From assembly GCA_030427485.1 (NCBI GenBank), contig JAUICG010000023.1, positions 18,844 to 82,843 of the forward strand: a stretch of 64,000 nt of DNA, in the 5' to 3' direction. The position numbers and the translations under genes are program-made. The DNA is from Gammaproteobacteria bacterium. Its GTDB lineage: Bacteria > Pseudomonadota > Gammaproteobacteria > Pseudomonadales > Halieaceae. The notes under the pieces were generated by a model. It ran no database searches and was not told where the DNA came from. It worked only from the letters and a program-made list of their open reading frames with translations. Position 1 is the stretch's first letter; the number at the start of each line of letters is the position of its first letter. This document shows, piece by piece, positions 26,910-35,527 of this stretch.

Positions 26910-29099
26910 TCACACCGCTTTATCAGCAGATTCCCCAGCCAGCCGCAGTGCCAACGCGGCCTCGTCCTCCCGCCCCAACAGGGTCAACACATGTCCACGC
27001 TCAATGTGGGCGCTCGCTAGACCCAACTCCGCGGCTCGCTCGAACTGCACCAGTGCGGGCTCGAGTTCGCCAAGCCGCAAAAGTACCAAGCCGAGTTCTG
27101 AACACGTTCTCGCATTTGATGGGTCTAGCGCGCTGGCCGCACCGTACGCCTTTCGCGCACTGTCGAGTCGCTCGAGTCGGGCCAGGGCCTGACCTAATCC
27201 AGCCCATGTCTCATGACTTACCGCGCCGCGTTCGACCGCCCCCGCAAATCCTCTCGCTGACAGTTCCCAGTCCGCGAGTGAAGCGCCCGCTCGACCGAGC
27301 AATATGTGTGCCTCCGGCACGTTTTCATAAGCTTCACAAATCTCCTGCAGTGACTCCGATGCCACTGACCACTGCCCATCCTCAAGCTGGCGCTTGGCTT
27401 TCTCGAGAGCCAGTTCCAGATCACCCTTCGTGTCGGTAATGATCAGGTCGCTCGAGCGCAATGAAGGACTCCCATGCTCACTGTCGCGATGGACAGGCGC
27501 CGCCGTGACCTCAAGAGCATGCCGATATCCACCCGTCGGCAGCGGCTCCAGTTTCTCAACGCGCCCGCTGACCGCCAGCAGGAAGGTCTTTTGCAACGAT
27601 GCCGGATTGGATGATGAGAGCACCTTCCAGCGCAGCGTGGTTACCTCACGCTGCAGGTTAATGAATTCCATCGTGCGATCCATCTCGACCGCAGAGAATT
27701 GCTCACTCACAATATTGACATCTTCGCCATAACGTTCACGTAGCAGCATCAGGACGACCGACAAGGCTTTATTGTTGACTGTGCTGCCGTCCAATCCACC
27801 AAACGTCCCCTCTACACCGCTTACCCTGTCATTCTCATCCAGCACTGCCTGGTATACCATTCCGCCGTTCGACCATTCCGTGAGCATAGCAAGTGCAGTA
27901 TCAGCGTCCGCCGGTACAACCGGTGCCGCAGTAAGCAAATGCCGTGACGGGCCTGCACCTGTTTGCGGCTCCGGGTTCATTCGAGAGGTTATTCCAGTGA
28001 GGTAGGTGGGTCCGGCGGGCGCGTCAGGGGAATCCATCCAGCCCTTCAAGCGTCCCAGCTCGAGATTCCACAATCCCAGATGGCGATCCAGTACCTGCCG
28101 CATTTCGGCATCCCGCGACTCCCACATTGCTACAATCTTCGCCAATTGGGCGCGTGGCAGCCCGGACACGCTGTACTCGGGCGGCTGATAGACGGTATTA
28201 GCGGTGGCGCCGCACCCCAGACGCTCCGCCAGAACCAGGAAATCAGCAAACTCATGGTAATTCTGCGGCATGATGCAGAAACTCAGTTCGACTTTCGAAT
28301 ACTGCTGGATCGTCCTGATGTTCCCGAGAATCTCGTCAAAGTTCGCGTTGAGCCTGATCGATTCGACTGTTTCTTTCGTCGCTCCATCGAGTGAAATCGA
28401 AACAGTACACGGCAGGGCGGAGAGCACCCTTACAACCCGATCGTTGAGTTGGGTACCATTGGTCACAATATGGGTATGCGTGGTCAAGCCATCCGCTATC
28501 ATCATGTCCCAGATGCGAAAATTCTCTGCCGAAAGGAACGCTTCCCCCCCTAGAAACAATGAGACCCTCAGGTGCGGCAGGAATTCTCGCAGCTCTTCAA
28601 AAAATTCATTGCTGTAGACGCGCTTGAGTGGCGGCAGTTTATCCCGGTTCTTACGTATTGAAGACGACAACTCCCCGTAGCATTGCACACATTCCAGGTT
28701 ACAGGCGTTACTCATCATGAACCACATATTCTGGGGCCACAGTGGCTGCGCGTCCGAAATCGGAAACGAGTCGAACATTCGGGCAAACGTTTGCTCGAAG
28801 TTACCTTTATCTATATCGGATTGACAGGTTAGACACCCCTGCGGCAGTTCATTCGCCCGCATTTTATCCCGCATCCCCCGGTTCACTTCTCCGTTCCAGA
28901 TCTCTCGGAGTGTTTGTTGGGTAACGTTACCTATACTGTGCGTCATCGATTGGCAACAGGAGCGGACATAGCCCTTGGGATCAAAGAGCAAGGAAGTGAA
29001 CGGTGCGTGACAAATGGCAGCGCACGATTTGTTGGCCATCTGCATTTCAGGGGTGTTGGCCCTCCACTGCAGGTATTGGTCGAGCAGCTTGTCCGCCAT
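26910..29099 (-). CDS. Radical SAM protein with N-terminal SPASM-like motif and C-terminal TPRs
   Basis: 729 residues. An N-terminal auxiliary-cluster region (SCCQSMTHSIGNV...IWNG...GCLTCQ, about residues 25-95) precedes the radical SAM core with CNLECVQC at about 132-139, GGEAFLS in place of GGEP, and SISLDGATKETVESIR. A middle region (about 380-560) is not recognised. The last 170 residues are tetratricopeptide repeats (LGQALARLERLDSARKAYGAASALDPSN type). The TPR region suggests binding to a protein partner or substrate. It shares its permuted layout with the next gene downstream. Confidence 0.9.
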   Translation of the reverse strand: MADKLLDQYLQWRANTPEMQMANKSCAAICHAPFTSLLFDPKGYVRSCCQSMTHSIGNVTQQTLREIWNGEVNRGMRDKMRANELPQGCLTCQSDIDKGNFEQTFARMFDSFPISDAQPLWPQNMWFMMSNACNLECVQCYGELSSSIRKNRDKLPPLKRVYSNEFFEELREFLPHLRVSLFLGGEAFLSAENFRIWDMMIADGLTTHTHIVTNGTQLNDRVVRVLSALPCTVSISLDGATKETVESIRLNANFDEILGNIRTIQQYSKVELSFCIMPQNYHEFADFLVLAERLGCGATANTVYQPPEYSVSGLPRAQLAKIVAMWESRDAEMRQVLDRHLGLWNLELGRLKGWMDSPDAPAGPTYLTGITSRMNPEPQTGAGPSRHLLTAAPVVPADADTALAMLTEWSNGGMVYQAVLDENDRVSGVEGTFGGLDGSTVNNKALSVVLMLLRERYGEDVNIVSEQFSAVEMDRTMEFINLQREVTTLRWKVLSSSNPASLQKTFLLAVSGRVEKLEPLPTGGYRHALEVTAAPVHRDSEHGSPSLRSSDLIITDTKGDLELALEKAKRQLEDGQWSVASESLQEICEAYENVPEAHILLGRAGASLADWELSARGFAGAVERGAVSHETWAGLGQALARLERLDSARKAYGAASALDPSNARTCSELGLVLLRLGELEPALVQFERAAELGLASAHIERGHVLTLLGREDEAALALRLAGESADKAV

Positions 29100-29426
29100 T
29101 TATTCGGGCCTTTGTCTTTTTCAGAATCTACGACTCAGGATTAACGAGCCATGCACTATTCCTGCAGTCCTGACCATAACATAATGTTGCCTTTCAATGA
29201 GTACGAGTCGCTTGTAAAGTGAATAGAAAACGCAGGAAATGATACCTTTATCACCTTGCGAGGCATGAGGCTGACACATCAGTGCGTGACCTGGCGCACG
29301 AATTGAAAACAAGCTCCAGTTAATACGTGCATGATGGTTCTGAATCGGTGAAAATCGACGGTACCTGGCACGGACAACAGCGCCTCCAGGACTGAGCGTA
29401 TTCTTATTAAGCTGAATGGTATACAG
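29100..29426. other. Divergent intergenic region
   Basis: 327 bp between the minus-strand radical SAM-TPR gene and the plus-strand ND[YF]GEL gene, so it should hold promoters for both. No hexamer pair is convincing. GCGTGACCTGG at 29285-29295, within the palindrome GTGCG, 8 nt, CGCAC, also occurs as an 11-mer in the divergent region before the aminotransferase gene. Confidence 0.5.
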
Positions 29427-30965
29427 ATGGCGGAGAGTAATACACCGATCGTTCTGGTCGTTTGCAACGACTATGGTGAATTAGCGCTCGCTATGTATCT
29501 AATACACCGCCAATCGTTCGCTGAAGACACAGTTTTAATGCTGCCTCCAGGCTTACACAGCAAGAACTCCGACATTCTGCCAGGGAGAACGTTCGTCTAT
29601 CACTCAATTGATGACATACGTATAAAACTTGAAACAAATGCGCCGGGCATTCTGGGCCTACTCTCAGGCTACCTCATGCCCATCCACCGTTTGTGCGAGC
29701 CTGATGAACTGCAATCGCTGCTGCAGATAACGCAGGAGACGGGATGGAAATGCTTCTCCAGCGATCCGTTCCTGGGGCTGCTGGAGGATGTAAACCCAAA
29801 TGATCTTGTTACACTCACGGCTCCCAGGTGGACCATCGTATGGTCTATTGCGGCTGCGCGTGAAAGGAAGCGCCTCTCCGATTTGCTGGGCCAGATGCAC
29901 CGCATCCTGAACGGAGTACTGCATGTGTATCCATGTGGAGATTCTCCGACGGAGTCGGATAGTACGCACGCCAAGCGACTACACTTCCACAATTCCGCGT
30001 TTCGATCGCAACCCGTGGATGAACAGCCAGCGTCAACAGCTGCGATCAATCCCGGCCCACAGAAATGGCTCTTTGTACTGGGCGACCAGGACTACACTGT
30101 TCAACTGGGAAAGTACGGCAGACTATCGCGGAAGTTTCGCAAGATTCTTCTGGCTAAACTCCATGAAACCCTGGAAGCAGGAAGAGTACCCACTCTCATC
30201 GCACCAACTCGGGTGATTGAGGCAGTGCGCAAGCATAGCCGCGCCGCTGACGCTATGGAACTGCTCGGTCACTGTGACTATCACAAATTTCAATCATTGC
30301 TGGTGCAATCGGAGTACGTGTTCTACTGGAATGCGGTGTCCTTCAGTTGCATTTTAAGGACTCTGTCTGGCAAGCCCTGGTTCACCTTCGACGACGGGCA
30401 CCTGCTGCGAGGCATGAACACAGACTATGCAAAACGTATTTTCGCCTGGTTCTACCAGGGAGGCAATCCGCCTCGCCTCGACATAGAGTGTAGCCTCACC
30501 TGCGATAGGCTGCTGCAGGAGACCAAGCAGTACTTGAAATCGGCCTGGCGAATTCAGCAGGCACTCCTCGCCGCGCCGGACGTTCCCTCTGTTCTCTCTG
30601 CCCTACTCCCGGAGAACGCAAAGCCGGAATCACCCGCGTCCGCTTTAGAGGCATTCGACATCCTGCAACAGCTTGGCGAGGCTATTTCCTCCAATGAGTT
30701 GGACGGCAGCTTCGTCGTCGATTCTGCGCATCTTGCGCATCCGAAGAATGCCATCAGGAGCGCCGTGATGGTGTTGCTCGAACAGGGTACCGGTGAGCAG
30801 GTAGAGTTTGCCCGCTCAGCCGCGCCGACCCTCGCATTTTTTCAGCGGGACGTCGGCAAAGGCAGGCATGCTATCGATTCGCCCGGGCCCGACGGCAAAC
30901 TCTGGAGAGTCGCTGTCGAGGCCGAAATGCTCGAAATCACACGACGCATTATGAAACAATCATAG
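29427..30965 (+). CDS. ND[YF]GEL-family protein (putative GT-B-like transferase) with C-terminal LAFFQ module
   Basis: 512 residues of a family I do not recognise. The N-terminal half opens VCNDYGELALAMY and contains LPGRTFVYHSIDDI, a LLSGYLMP segment and SDPFLGLL. The second half begins KWLFVLGDQDYTVQL and includes EYVFYWNAVSFSCILR and FDDGHLLRG. Two other proteins in this locus share the same series. The two-lobed layout, with a strand-loop-helix opening and a late acidic/Gly-rich segment, hints at a GT-B glycosyltransferase, but no catalytic residues can be assigned. Residues 404-512 form the LAFFQ module (core APTLAFFQRDVG). It is likely cotranscribed with the downstream hydroxylase (18 nt). 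Confidence 0.85.
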   Translation: MAESNTPIVLVVCNDYGELALAMYLIHRQSFAEDTVLMLPPGLHSKNSDILPGRTFVYHSIDDIRIKLETNAPGILGLLSGYLMPIHRLCEPDELQSLLQITQETGWKCFSSDPFLGLLEDVNPNDLVTLTAPRWTIVWSIAAARERKRLSDLLGQMHRILNGVLHVYPCGDSPTESDSTHAKRLHFHNSAFRSQPVDEQPASTAAINPGPQKWLFVLGDQDYTVQLGKYGRLSRKFRKILLAKLHETLEAGRVPTLIAPTRVIEAVRKHSRAADAMELLGHCDYHKFQSLLVQSEYVFYWNAVSFSCILRTLSGKPWFTFDDGHLLRGMNTDYAKRIFAWFYQGGNPPRLDIECSLTCDRLLQETKQYLKSAWRIQQALLAAPDVPSVLSALLPENAKPESPASALEAFDILQQLGEAISSNELDGSFVVDSAHLAHPKNAIRSAVMVLLEQGTGEQVEFARSAAPTLAFFQRDVGKGRHAIDSPGPDGKLWRVAVEAEMLEITRRIMKQS

Positions 30966-30983
30966 TCTGAAGGACTGGCCGCG

Positions 30984-31856
30984 ATGGACAAAAACTGGAA
31001 CCTGCACAAAATCATCGAGGTGATGCGTACCGGCGGCTATTATGACCGTATCATGTCGGGTGGGCCCGAACTTGATCGCGTGAAATCGTATCTGCGTATT
31101 TTCGCCGGTGAGCAGGAAGAAATCAGCAGCCCACCATTACAGTCTCCCAATTATCCCTGCTTCCCCGGCCTCGCGGCAAAAGGCTTCTATTCTGGCCCTA
31201 CCCCAGAGGGTGTCAGTATCCTCGAGTCCGAGTTTGAACGTATACGGGAAGAAGCGCTGTCCGTCGCCAAGAGTGCCTATCTGCGCTATGCGCCGGCGAA
31301 AATGAAGAACGATTGGTACCTCTATCTCCTGTTTCACATGGGCGTGGACATGTCCGGCATTTCCACCGGGTGTCCCAGGACGCAGGAAATATTACGCTCG
31401 TTACCGGGTCTATGTGTCGACTATCCCTGGGGCGATGCCGCGCTGTCGCTGAATGTTCCGGACTCCCACCTCCGGGCACATTGCAGTGTCGACAACCTGA
31501 GACTGCGCTGTCATCTCGCGATTGAAATACCCGACGATTGCCGTATACGAGTGGGCTCGGAAACACATGGCTGGGAACAGGGCAAGGCCCTGCTATTCGA
31601 CGACTCCTTCGAACACGAGGTTTGGAACCGTGGGAGTACGGATCGCATCGTGATGATTGTCGATTTCTGGCACCCCGATCTGACGGATGTCGAGAAGCGC
31701 GCATTAGCGGCTGGATTCCGCAAGGCGGAAATTCGCATGATGATCTACCCGGCTCGCATCCATACGGCGGACAACCCTGAAGCACACATGCGTTACCTGG
31801 AAGGGGAGATCAGAAAACAGGAGTCGGACCCGCTGATCCGCGAGTACTGGGGCTGA
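30984..31856 (+). CDS. Aspartyl/asparaginyl beta-hydroxylase-like dioxygenase
   Basis: 290 residues. The C-terminal part has the fold signature of the Asp/Asn hydroxylase family: an RAHCSVDNLRLRCHLAIEIP segment with candidate metal-binding His, then GWEQGKALLFDDSFEHEVWN with the second His and the Arg/Trp region that binds 2-oxoglutarate. Such enzymes hydroxylate protein side chains or, in biosynthetic clusters, amino-acid-derived or lipid substrates using Fe(II) and 2-oxoglutarate. The N-terminal 100 residues are not diagnostic. It follows the ND[YF]GEL gene with an AAGGA sequence before its ATG. Confidence 0.9.
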   Translation: MDKNWNLHKIIEVMRTGGYYDRIMSGGPELDRVKSYLRIFAGEQEEISSPPLQSPNYPCFPGLAAKGFYSGPTPEGVSILESEFERIREEALSVAKSAYLRYAPAKMKNDWYLYLLFHMGVDMSGISTGCPRTQEILRSLPGLCVDYPWGDAALSLNVPDSHLRAHCSVDNLRLRCHLAIEIPDDCRIRVGSETHGWEQGKALLFDDSFEHEVWNRGSTDRIVMIVDFWHPDLTDVEKRALAAGFRKAEIRMMIYPARIHTADNPEAHMRYLEGEIRKQESDPLIREYWG

Positions 31857-31898
31857 TGCTTGCCAATTGACTCCCCGCGGCACAGACATGCTCACCCA

Positions 31899-33611
31899 TC
31901 AGTGGCCGAGACCTGTCAAGTTGGCCTGCAGGTCGCGCATCTCCCGGTCGACGACCTGCTGCCAAGTCTGCTGCCGAGGTCCTGCCTGATCGAGGCCGGC
32001 GGAACCGGGACCTATATCCGGTTGAAAGAACGCCAGTACCATAGCCGCATTTCTGAAATTGGACTTCGCCTCCTGGTCGTCAGAAGCAGCCATCAGCATC
32101 AGAAGTGCGCTTACTATACGGGTTTTGGTGTATGGGAGACGTGAAATATCATGGACAATCCGGCCATCCATGCCGATTCGACCCAGTTCCGACATATAGC
32201 CCTGCGTGATACTGGCCGCCTCCTCGAACGCCATCTCTTCAACTCCCATGGCGGACAGTAAAGATTCCCTGGCCTGCCGCACTTCCAACCGAAGCTGTTG
32301 CTTGCGGGCATCCGCCAACACATCGGCGACCTGTTGCTCAAAAAATGCTACAAACCTCTCTCTAACGGACCTGGTCTCACCTTCAAGCAGCAGCTGAAAG
32401 GCCTGCACCAGCACTGGCTCTGCATCTTCGAACAGCTGGAGGAATCTCCCGATGACCTTGGCATCGCTCTCGCTATAGCTGTGCTTGAACGCGTCGGGAA
32501 AATAGCAACGGGTACAGATCGTGTCAGTGTCCTCGAGCCCTCCTATCGTCTTACCCGCAAAAACTGCGCGCGATTTTCTGTAGCTTTCGTTGTTCCAGAC
32601 ATCAGCAAGTGCCGCCTCGCCCGGTATGATGGTTCCGAAACGATCAGTCTCTTTCTCTATGATGCAGCATGGCGCCATCTGGCCTGCAGGCTGAACGACC
32701 GCGACGCTGTAGTGCCAACCACAAAAAACATTGGTCTTTGTCTCTTCATGAAGAGTCCGGCCATCCACGATTTGCACCGGCAAATAAAGCGGGTGTTTCT
32801 CATGCTCACGCCAATAATCGGGTTGCCCGGCGCGAGTCCATTGCCGGTCCAGCTCTTCCACGTCGACCAGGGAAATAAATGGCTTCTCCTCTTTCCTGTA
32901 ACTCGGCAGCCAGTCCGCATCCGGAATGAGGGCGTCCATACGTATAAAGACGATACCATGATCTTCACAGAACCGCTGTGCCGCGGATAGTTCGTGCTCA
33001 TTCCAGCTGAACACCAGGAACTTGTAGACAACTACAGTGTTCAGGCCCAGTTTATTGCGCATCTGGACGATTCTTACCAGATTTTCCTTGGCCAGTTCGA
33101 CGTTCCCCCCGACGCGAAATTTCTCGTAGGCTTCCTGCGAGAAACCGTCGATGGACGCAATAAGATGATCCAGGCCTGAACACAGGATCTCCTCGATTCG
33201 CTCGTCCGACAGTTTCAGAGACAAATTCGTGTGCATGGTGGTTTCGATATCACAGGCCCTGGCTTTCTGTATAAAGCTCGGCGTGTGTTTGTTGAGCAGC
33301 GGCTCTCCCCAACTGTGGAAATCGATAAGAAACAGGTGCTCGCCCATTTCTTCCAGCATCGCATCAAACAGCTCTGGCGAAAGCCTGGAACGATCGCTCC
33401 GATAACGCGTGTCGCTTCCGGTTTTTGACCTGATACCCTCGTTCTCAATGCCTGTAGGGCAGGTCGGACAGCGAAGCTGACAGATATCGCAGGGATCTAT
33501 CATCGCGTAGTAGGGCCTTGAATCGACCTGCACAGCGCCCGTAAAGGCGTCATACTTTGCCTGCAGGAAGTTCAGGTAAGCCGGAAGTGATTTCTTTGGA
33601 AAATACTGCAT
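31899..33611 (-). CDS. Radical SAM/SPASM protein with C-terminal LAFFQ module
   Basis: 570 residues. The radical SAM cluster is CQLRCPTC at about residues 46-53, preceded by YYAMIDPCD and followed by WGEPLLN and ASIDGFSQEAYEKFR. A SPASM-like domain with CGWHYSVAVV, APCCIIEKETDRFG and ICTRCYFP lies in the usual position after the core. The last 113 residues are the LAFFQ module (core MVLAFFQPDIG). A paralogue with the same three-part layout lies 20 kb away. The ATG at 33611 has AAAGG close upstream and is preferred to a GTG seven codons earlier. It is the last gene of a six-gene minus-strand run. Confidence 0.92.
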   Translation of the reverse strand: MQYFPKKSLPAYLNFLQAKYDAFTGAVQVDSRPYYAMIDPCDICQLRCPTCPTGIENEGIRSKTGSDTRYRSDRSRLSPELFDAMLEEMGEHLFLIDFHSWGEPLLNKHTPSFIQKARACDIETTMHTNLSLKLSDERIEEILCSGLDHLIASIDGFSQEAYEKFRVGGNVELAKENLVRIVQMRNKLGLNTVVVYKFLVFSWNEHELSAAQRFCEDHGIVFIRMDALIPDADWLPSYRKEEKPFISLVDVEELDRQWTRAGQPDYWREHEKHPLYLPVQIVDGRTLHEETKTNVFCGWHYSVAVVQPAGQMAPCCIIEKETDRFGTIIPGEAALADVWNNESYRKSRAVFAGKTIGGLEDTDTICTRCYFPDAFKHSYSESDAKVIGRFLQLFEDAEPVLVQAFQLLLEGETRSVRERFVAFFEQQVADVLADARKQQLRLEVRQARESLLSAMGVEEMAFEEAASITQGYMSELGRIGMDGRIVHDISRLPYTKTRIVSALLMLMAASDDQEAKSNFRNAAMVLAFFQPDIGPGSAGLDQAGPRQQTWQQVVDREMRDLQANLTGLGH

Positions 33612-33729
33612 CAAGCCTTTCCACCCAGGCACTTAAATGTGCCCTTCAGGTTGTGGTAGCAAAACGGACCAACTGCACTGCAATCAGCGCGGACACCCGA
33701 TCCGGCTCTACACAGCCATCTGACGTACC

Positions 33730-35448
33730 CTAAATCGGCCGGGTGCACTCGGGAGTAGACCTGGCCGACATGTGGTTCTTCTCCCACATCTCTTTCTCCT
33801 TATCGGACCACTTGCGATATACGCCATCATCGGTGGGCTCCTCCAGCTCCAGGTTGGCATCCAGCCTCTCATTCAGCCAGTTCAAAAACGCATGGTGATT
33901 TGAGGTTACCGCACCGCCGCTGGCATGTGGCCTGTCCCAACGGGCCAGCAGTGAGTCGCCGAAGTGAAACTCCTGTTGCTCTCCACCGCGGTAGTAGCGG
34001 ATCACCGGGTGCAGGAACGCCGCGCAGCTCGGGTTGGTGGGATCGGAGGGACCGAAAAAGGTGATGCTCGATTCGCCGAATTTCTTGAAACCGAATTCCA
34101 GGGTGAAAATCAGCACATGCTGGTTTTCATCCAACAAGGTTTCCTGCGCATATTTTAGCGGCATCTCCTCATAGTGCGCCGTACGCTGCAAGTCGTCAGA
34201 TATAATCACCACATCGCACAAATGCCCGAATAACTGGAACAGTCCCGCGGAAATGCTGAAGCGCGTATACATCCAGTCGAGCAGTTGATCGAGATCAAAC
34301 GGCCTCGGTGCAGAGCCCGGATAGGGAACATCCTCGTATTTTTCTTCCAGCAGTCTCGACAGGGTTCTGATGTTGTAACGGAATCCATGAATAAAGCTCG
34401 AGGCCGCCTGCCGGTCATTCCCCGCCATCGCTGCGCCGATGAAATACATATCCGGCGTACGCTCACTTTCCCACGAAGATGTCATCACCGGGTATTTCTG
34501 GTTTTCCGCCAACACAGGTGCGATGTCCTCGTGGAACATCGAAGGCGTCACGTACTTCCAGCCGGTGCAGCGGATGATGTAATCGTACTCGCGCGTGAGT
34601 TTCAACGTGCCGGGGGGATCACCTTCCGGATAGTCGTACTCGTGACTGATCTGCAGGACACCACCGGCAAGCTTTTCAATCTTCTTCACGCGCGGGTTGA
34701 GCACGGCATGCATCGACTTGAGCTGATACATATCAAAAATATTGTTGTTGACTGCACGAACGTTCCCCGGGAAGTGCGTGTCCCACGCCATCTTAATCGG
34801 CGACTTCGCCAGAATGTGCACATAACAGGCCACACCGGACAGGTAATCCGCTGTCTCGAACGCAGAGTTGCCGCCGCCGAGTATGCCGACCCGCTTGTTT
34901 CGGTAGCGGTCGAGGTCCAGATCCTGGTCCTCGTAACCCGTGGCCAGTTCAATGCCCTCAATCTCTTCCGGTACCAGGGGCTCGGTGGCGCCAAGACCCA
35001 GCAACAGTACTTTACAGCGGTACTGGTCGCCCTGGCTGGTGTTTACCAGGAAGTCCTTGTTTTCATCCCTGCCGACATGCGCTACCGCACATCCATAGCG
35101 TATTTTCAATGCATGGCGTGTTGCAAAATCCTGGAAGTACTGATACAGGAGATCGGCCTGTGGAAAAAGATCATCGGTATACGCTGTAAAACGCAACGCC
35201 GGATCATCGGATAGCAGGGAGTTCCAGTCGTGCCGCCAGTTGAACTCTTCCTCGGTAAAATAGTTGTATTTTTTGTTAATCGACAGCAGATTGCGGTGTA
35301 CCGGCTGTGTGGCAAAAAACGCGCCCGCGGCATTTTCCTTTTCCAGTACGATGTAATCCCGACCACTTCTCTCGAGAAAATAGGCCATCTGCAAACCAGC
35401 CGGGCCGGCACCCACGATCAGGTATTTGGTAAAGACTGCTTGCACCAC
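33730..35448 (-). CDS. FAD-dependent oxidoreductase (flavin monooxygenase/FOXRED-like)
   Basis: About 572 residues. The FAD-binding Rossmann motif is VGAGPAGLQMAYFLE at the N-terminus, and a second dinucleotide motif (GILGGGNSAFETADYL) lies near residue 200 for NAD(P)H. The RCTGWKYVTPSMF segment and the ATG-like FIGAAMAGND region fit flavin-containing monooxygenases and FOXRED2-type proteins. The C-terminal 170 residues are additional. It probably oxidises or hydroxylates a pathway intermediate. The start is a GTG with GGGAAG 7 nt upstream; a TTG seven codons earlier is possible. Confidence 0.87.
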   Translation of the reverse strand: MVQAVFTKYLIVGAGPAGLQMAYFLERSGRDYIVLEKENAAGAFFATQPVHRNLLSINKKYNYFTEEEFNWRHDWNSLLSDDPALRFTAYTDDLFPQADLLYQYFQDFATRHALKIRYGCAVAHVGRDENKDFLVNTSQGDQYRCKVLLLGLGATEPLVPEEIEGIELATGYEDQDLDLDRYRNKRVGILGGGNSAFETADYLSGVACYVHILAKSPIKMAWDTHFPGNVRAVNNNIFDMYQLKSMHAVLNPRVKKIEKLAGGVLQISHEYDYPEGDPPGTLKLTREYDYIIRCTGWKYVTPSMFHEDIAPVLAENQKYPVMTSSWESERTPDMYFIGAAMAGNDRQAASSFIHGFRYNIRTLSRLLEEKYEDVPYPGSAPRPFDLDQLLDWMYTRFSISAGLFQLFGHLCDVVIISDDLQRTAHYEEMPLKYAQETLLDENQHVLIFTLEFGFKKFGESSITFFGPSDPTNPSCAAFLHPVIRYYRGGEQQEFHFGDSLLARWDRPHASGGAVTSNHHAFLNWLNERLDANLELEEPTDDGVYRKWSDKEKEMWEKNHMSARSTPECTRPI

Positions 35449-35527
35449 TAGCGTACTTCCCGACTTCAAATGAAATCATTCTGGTTCCTGGGCCAGAACC
35501 CGTCAAGGAATCACATCACAGATCGGA

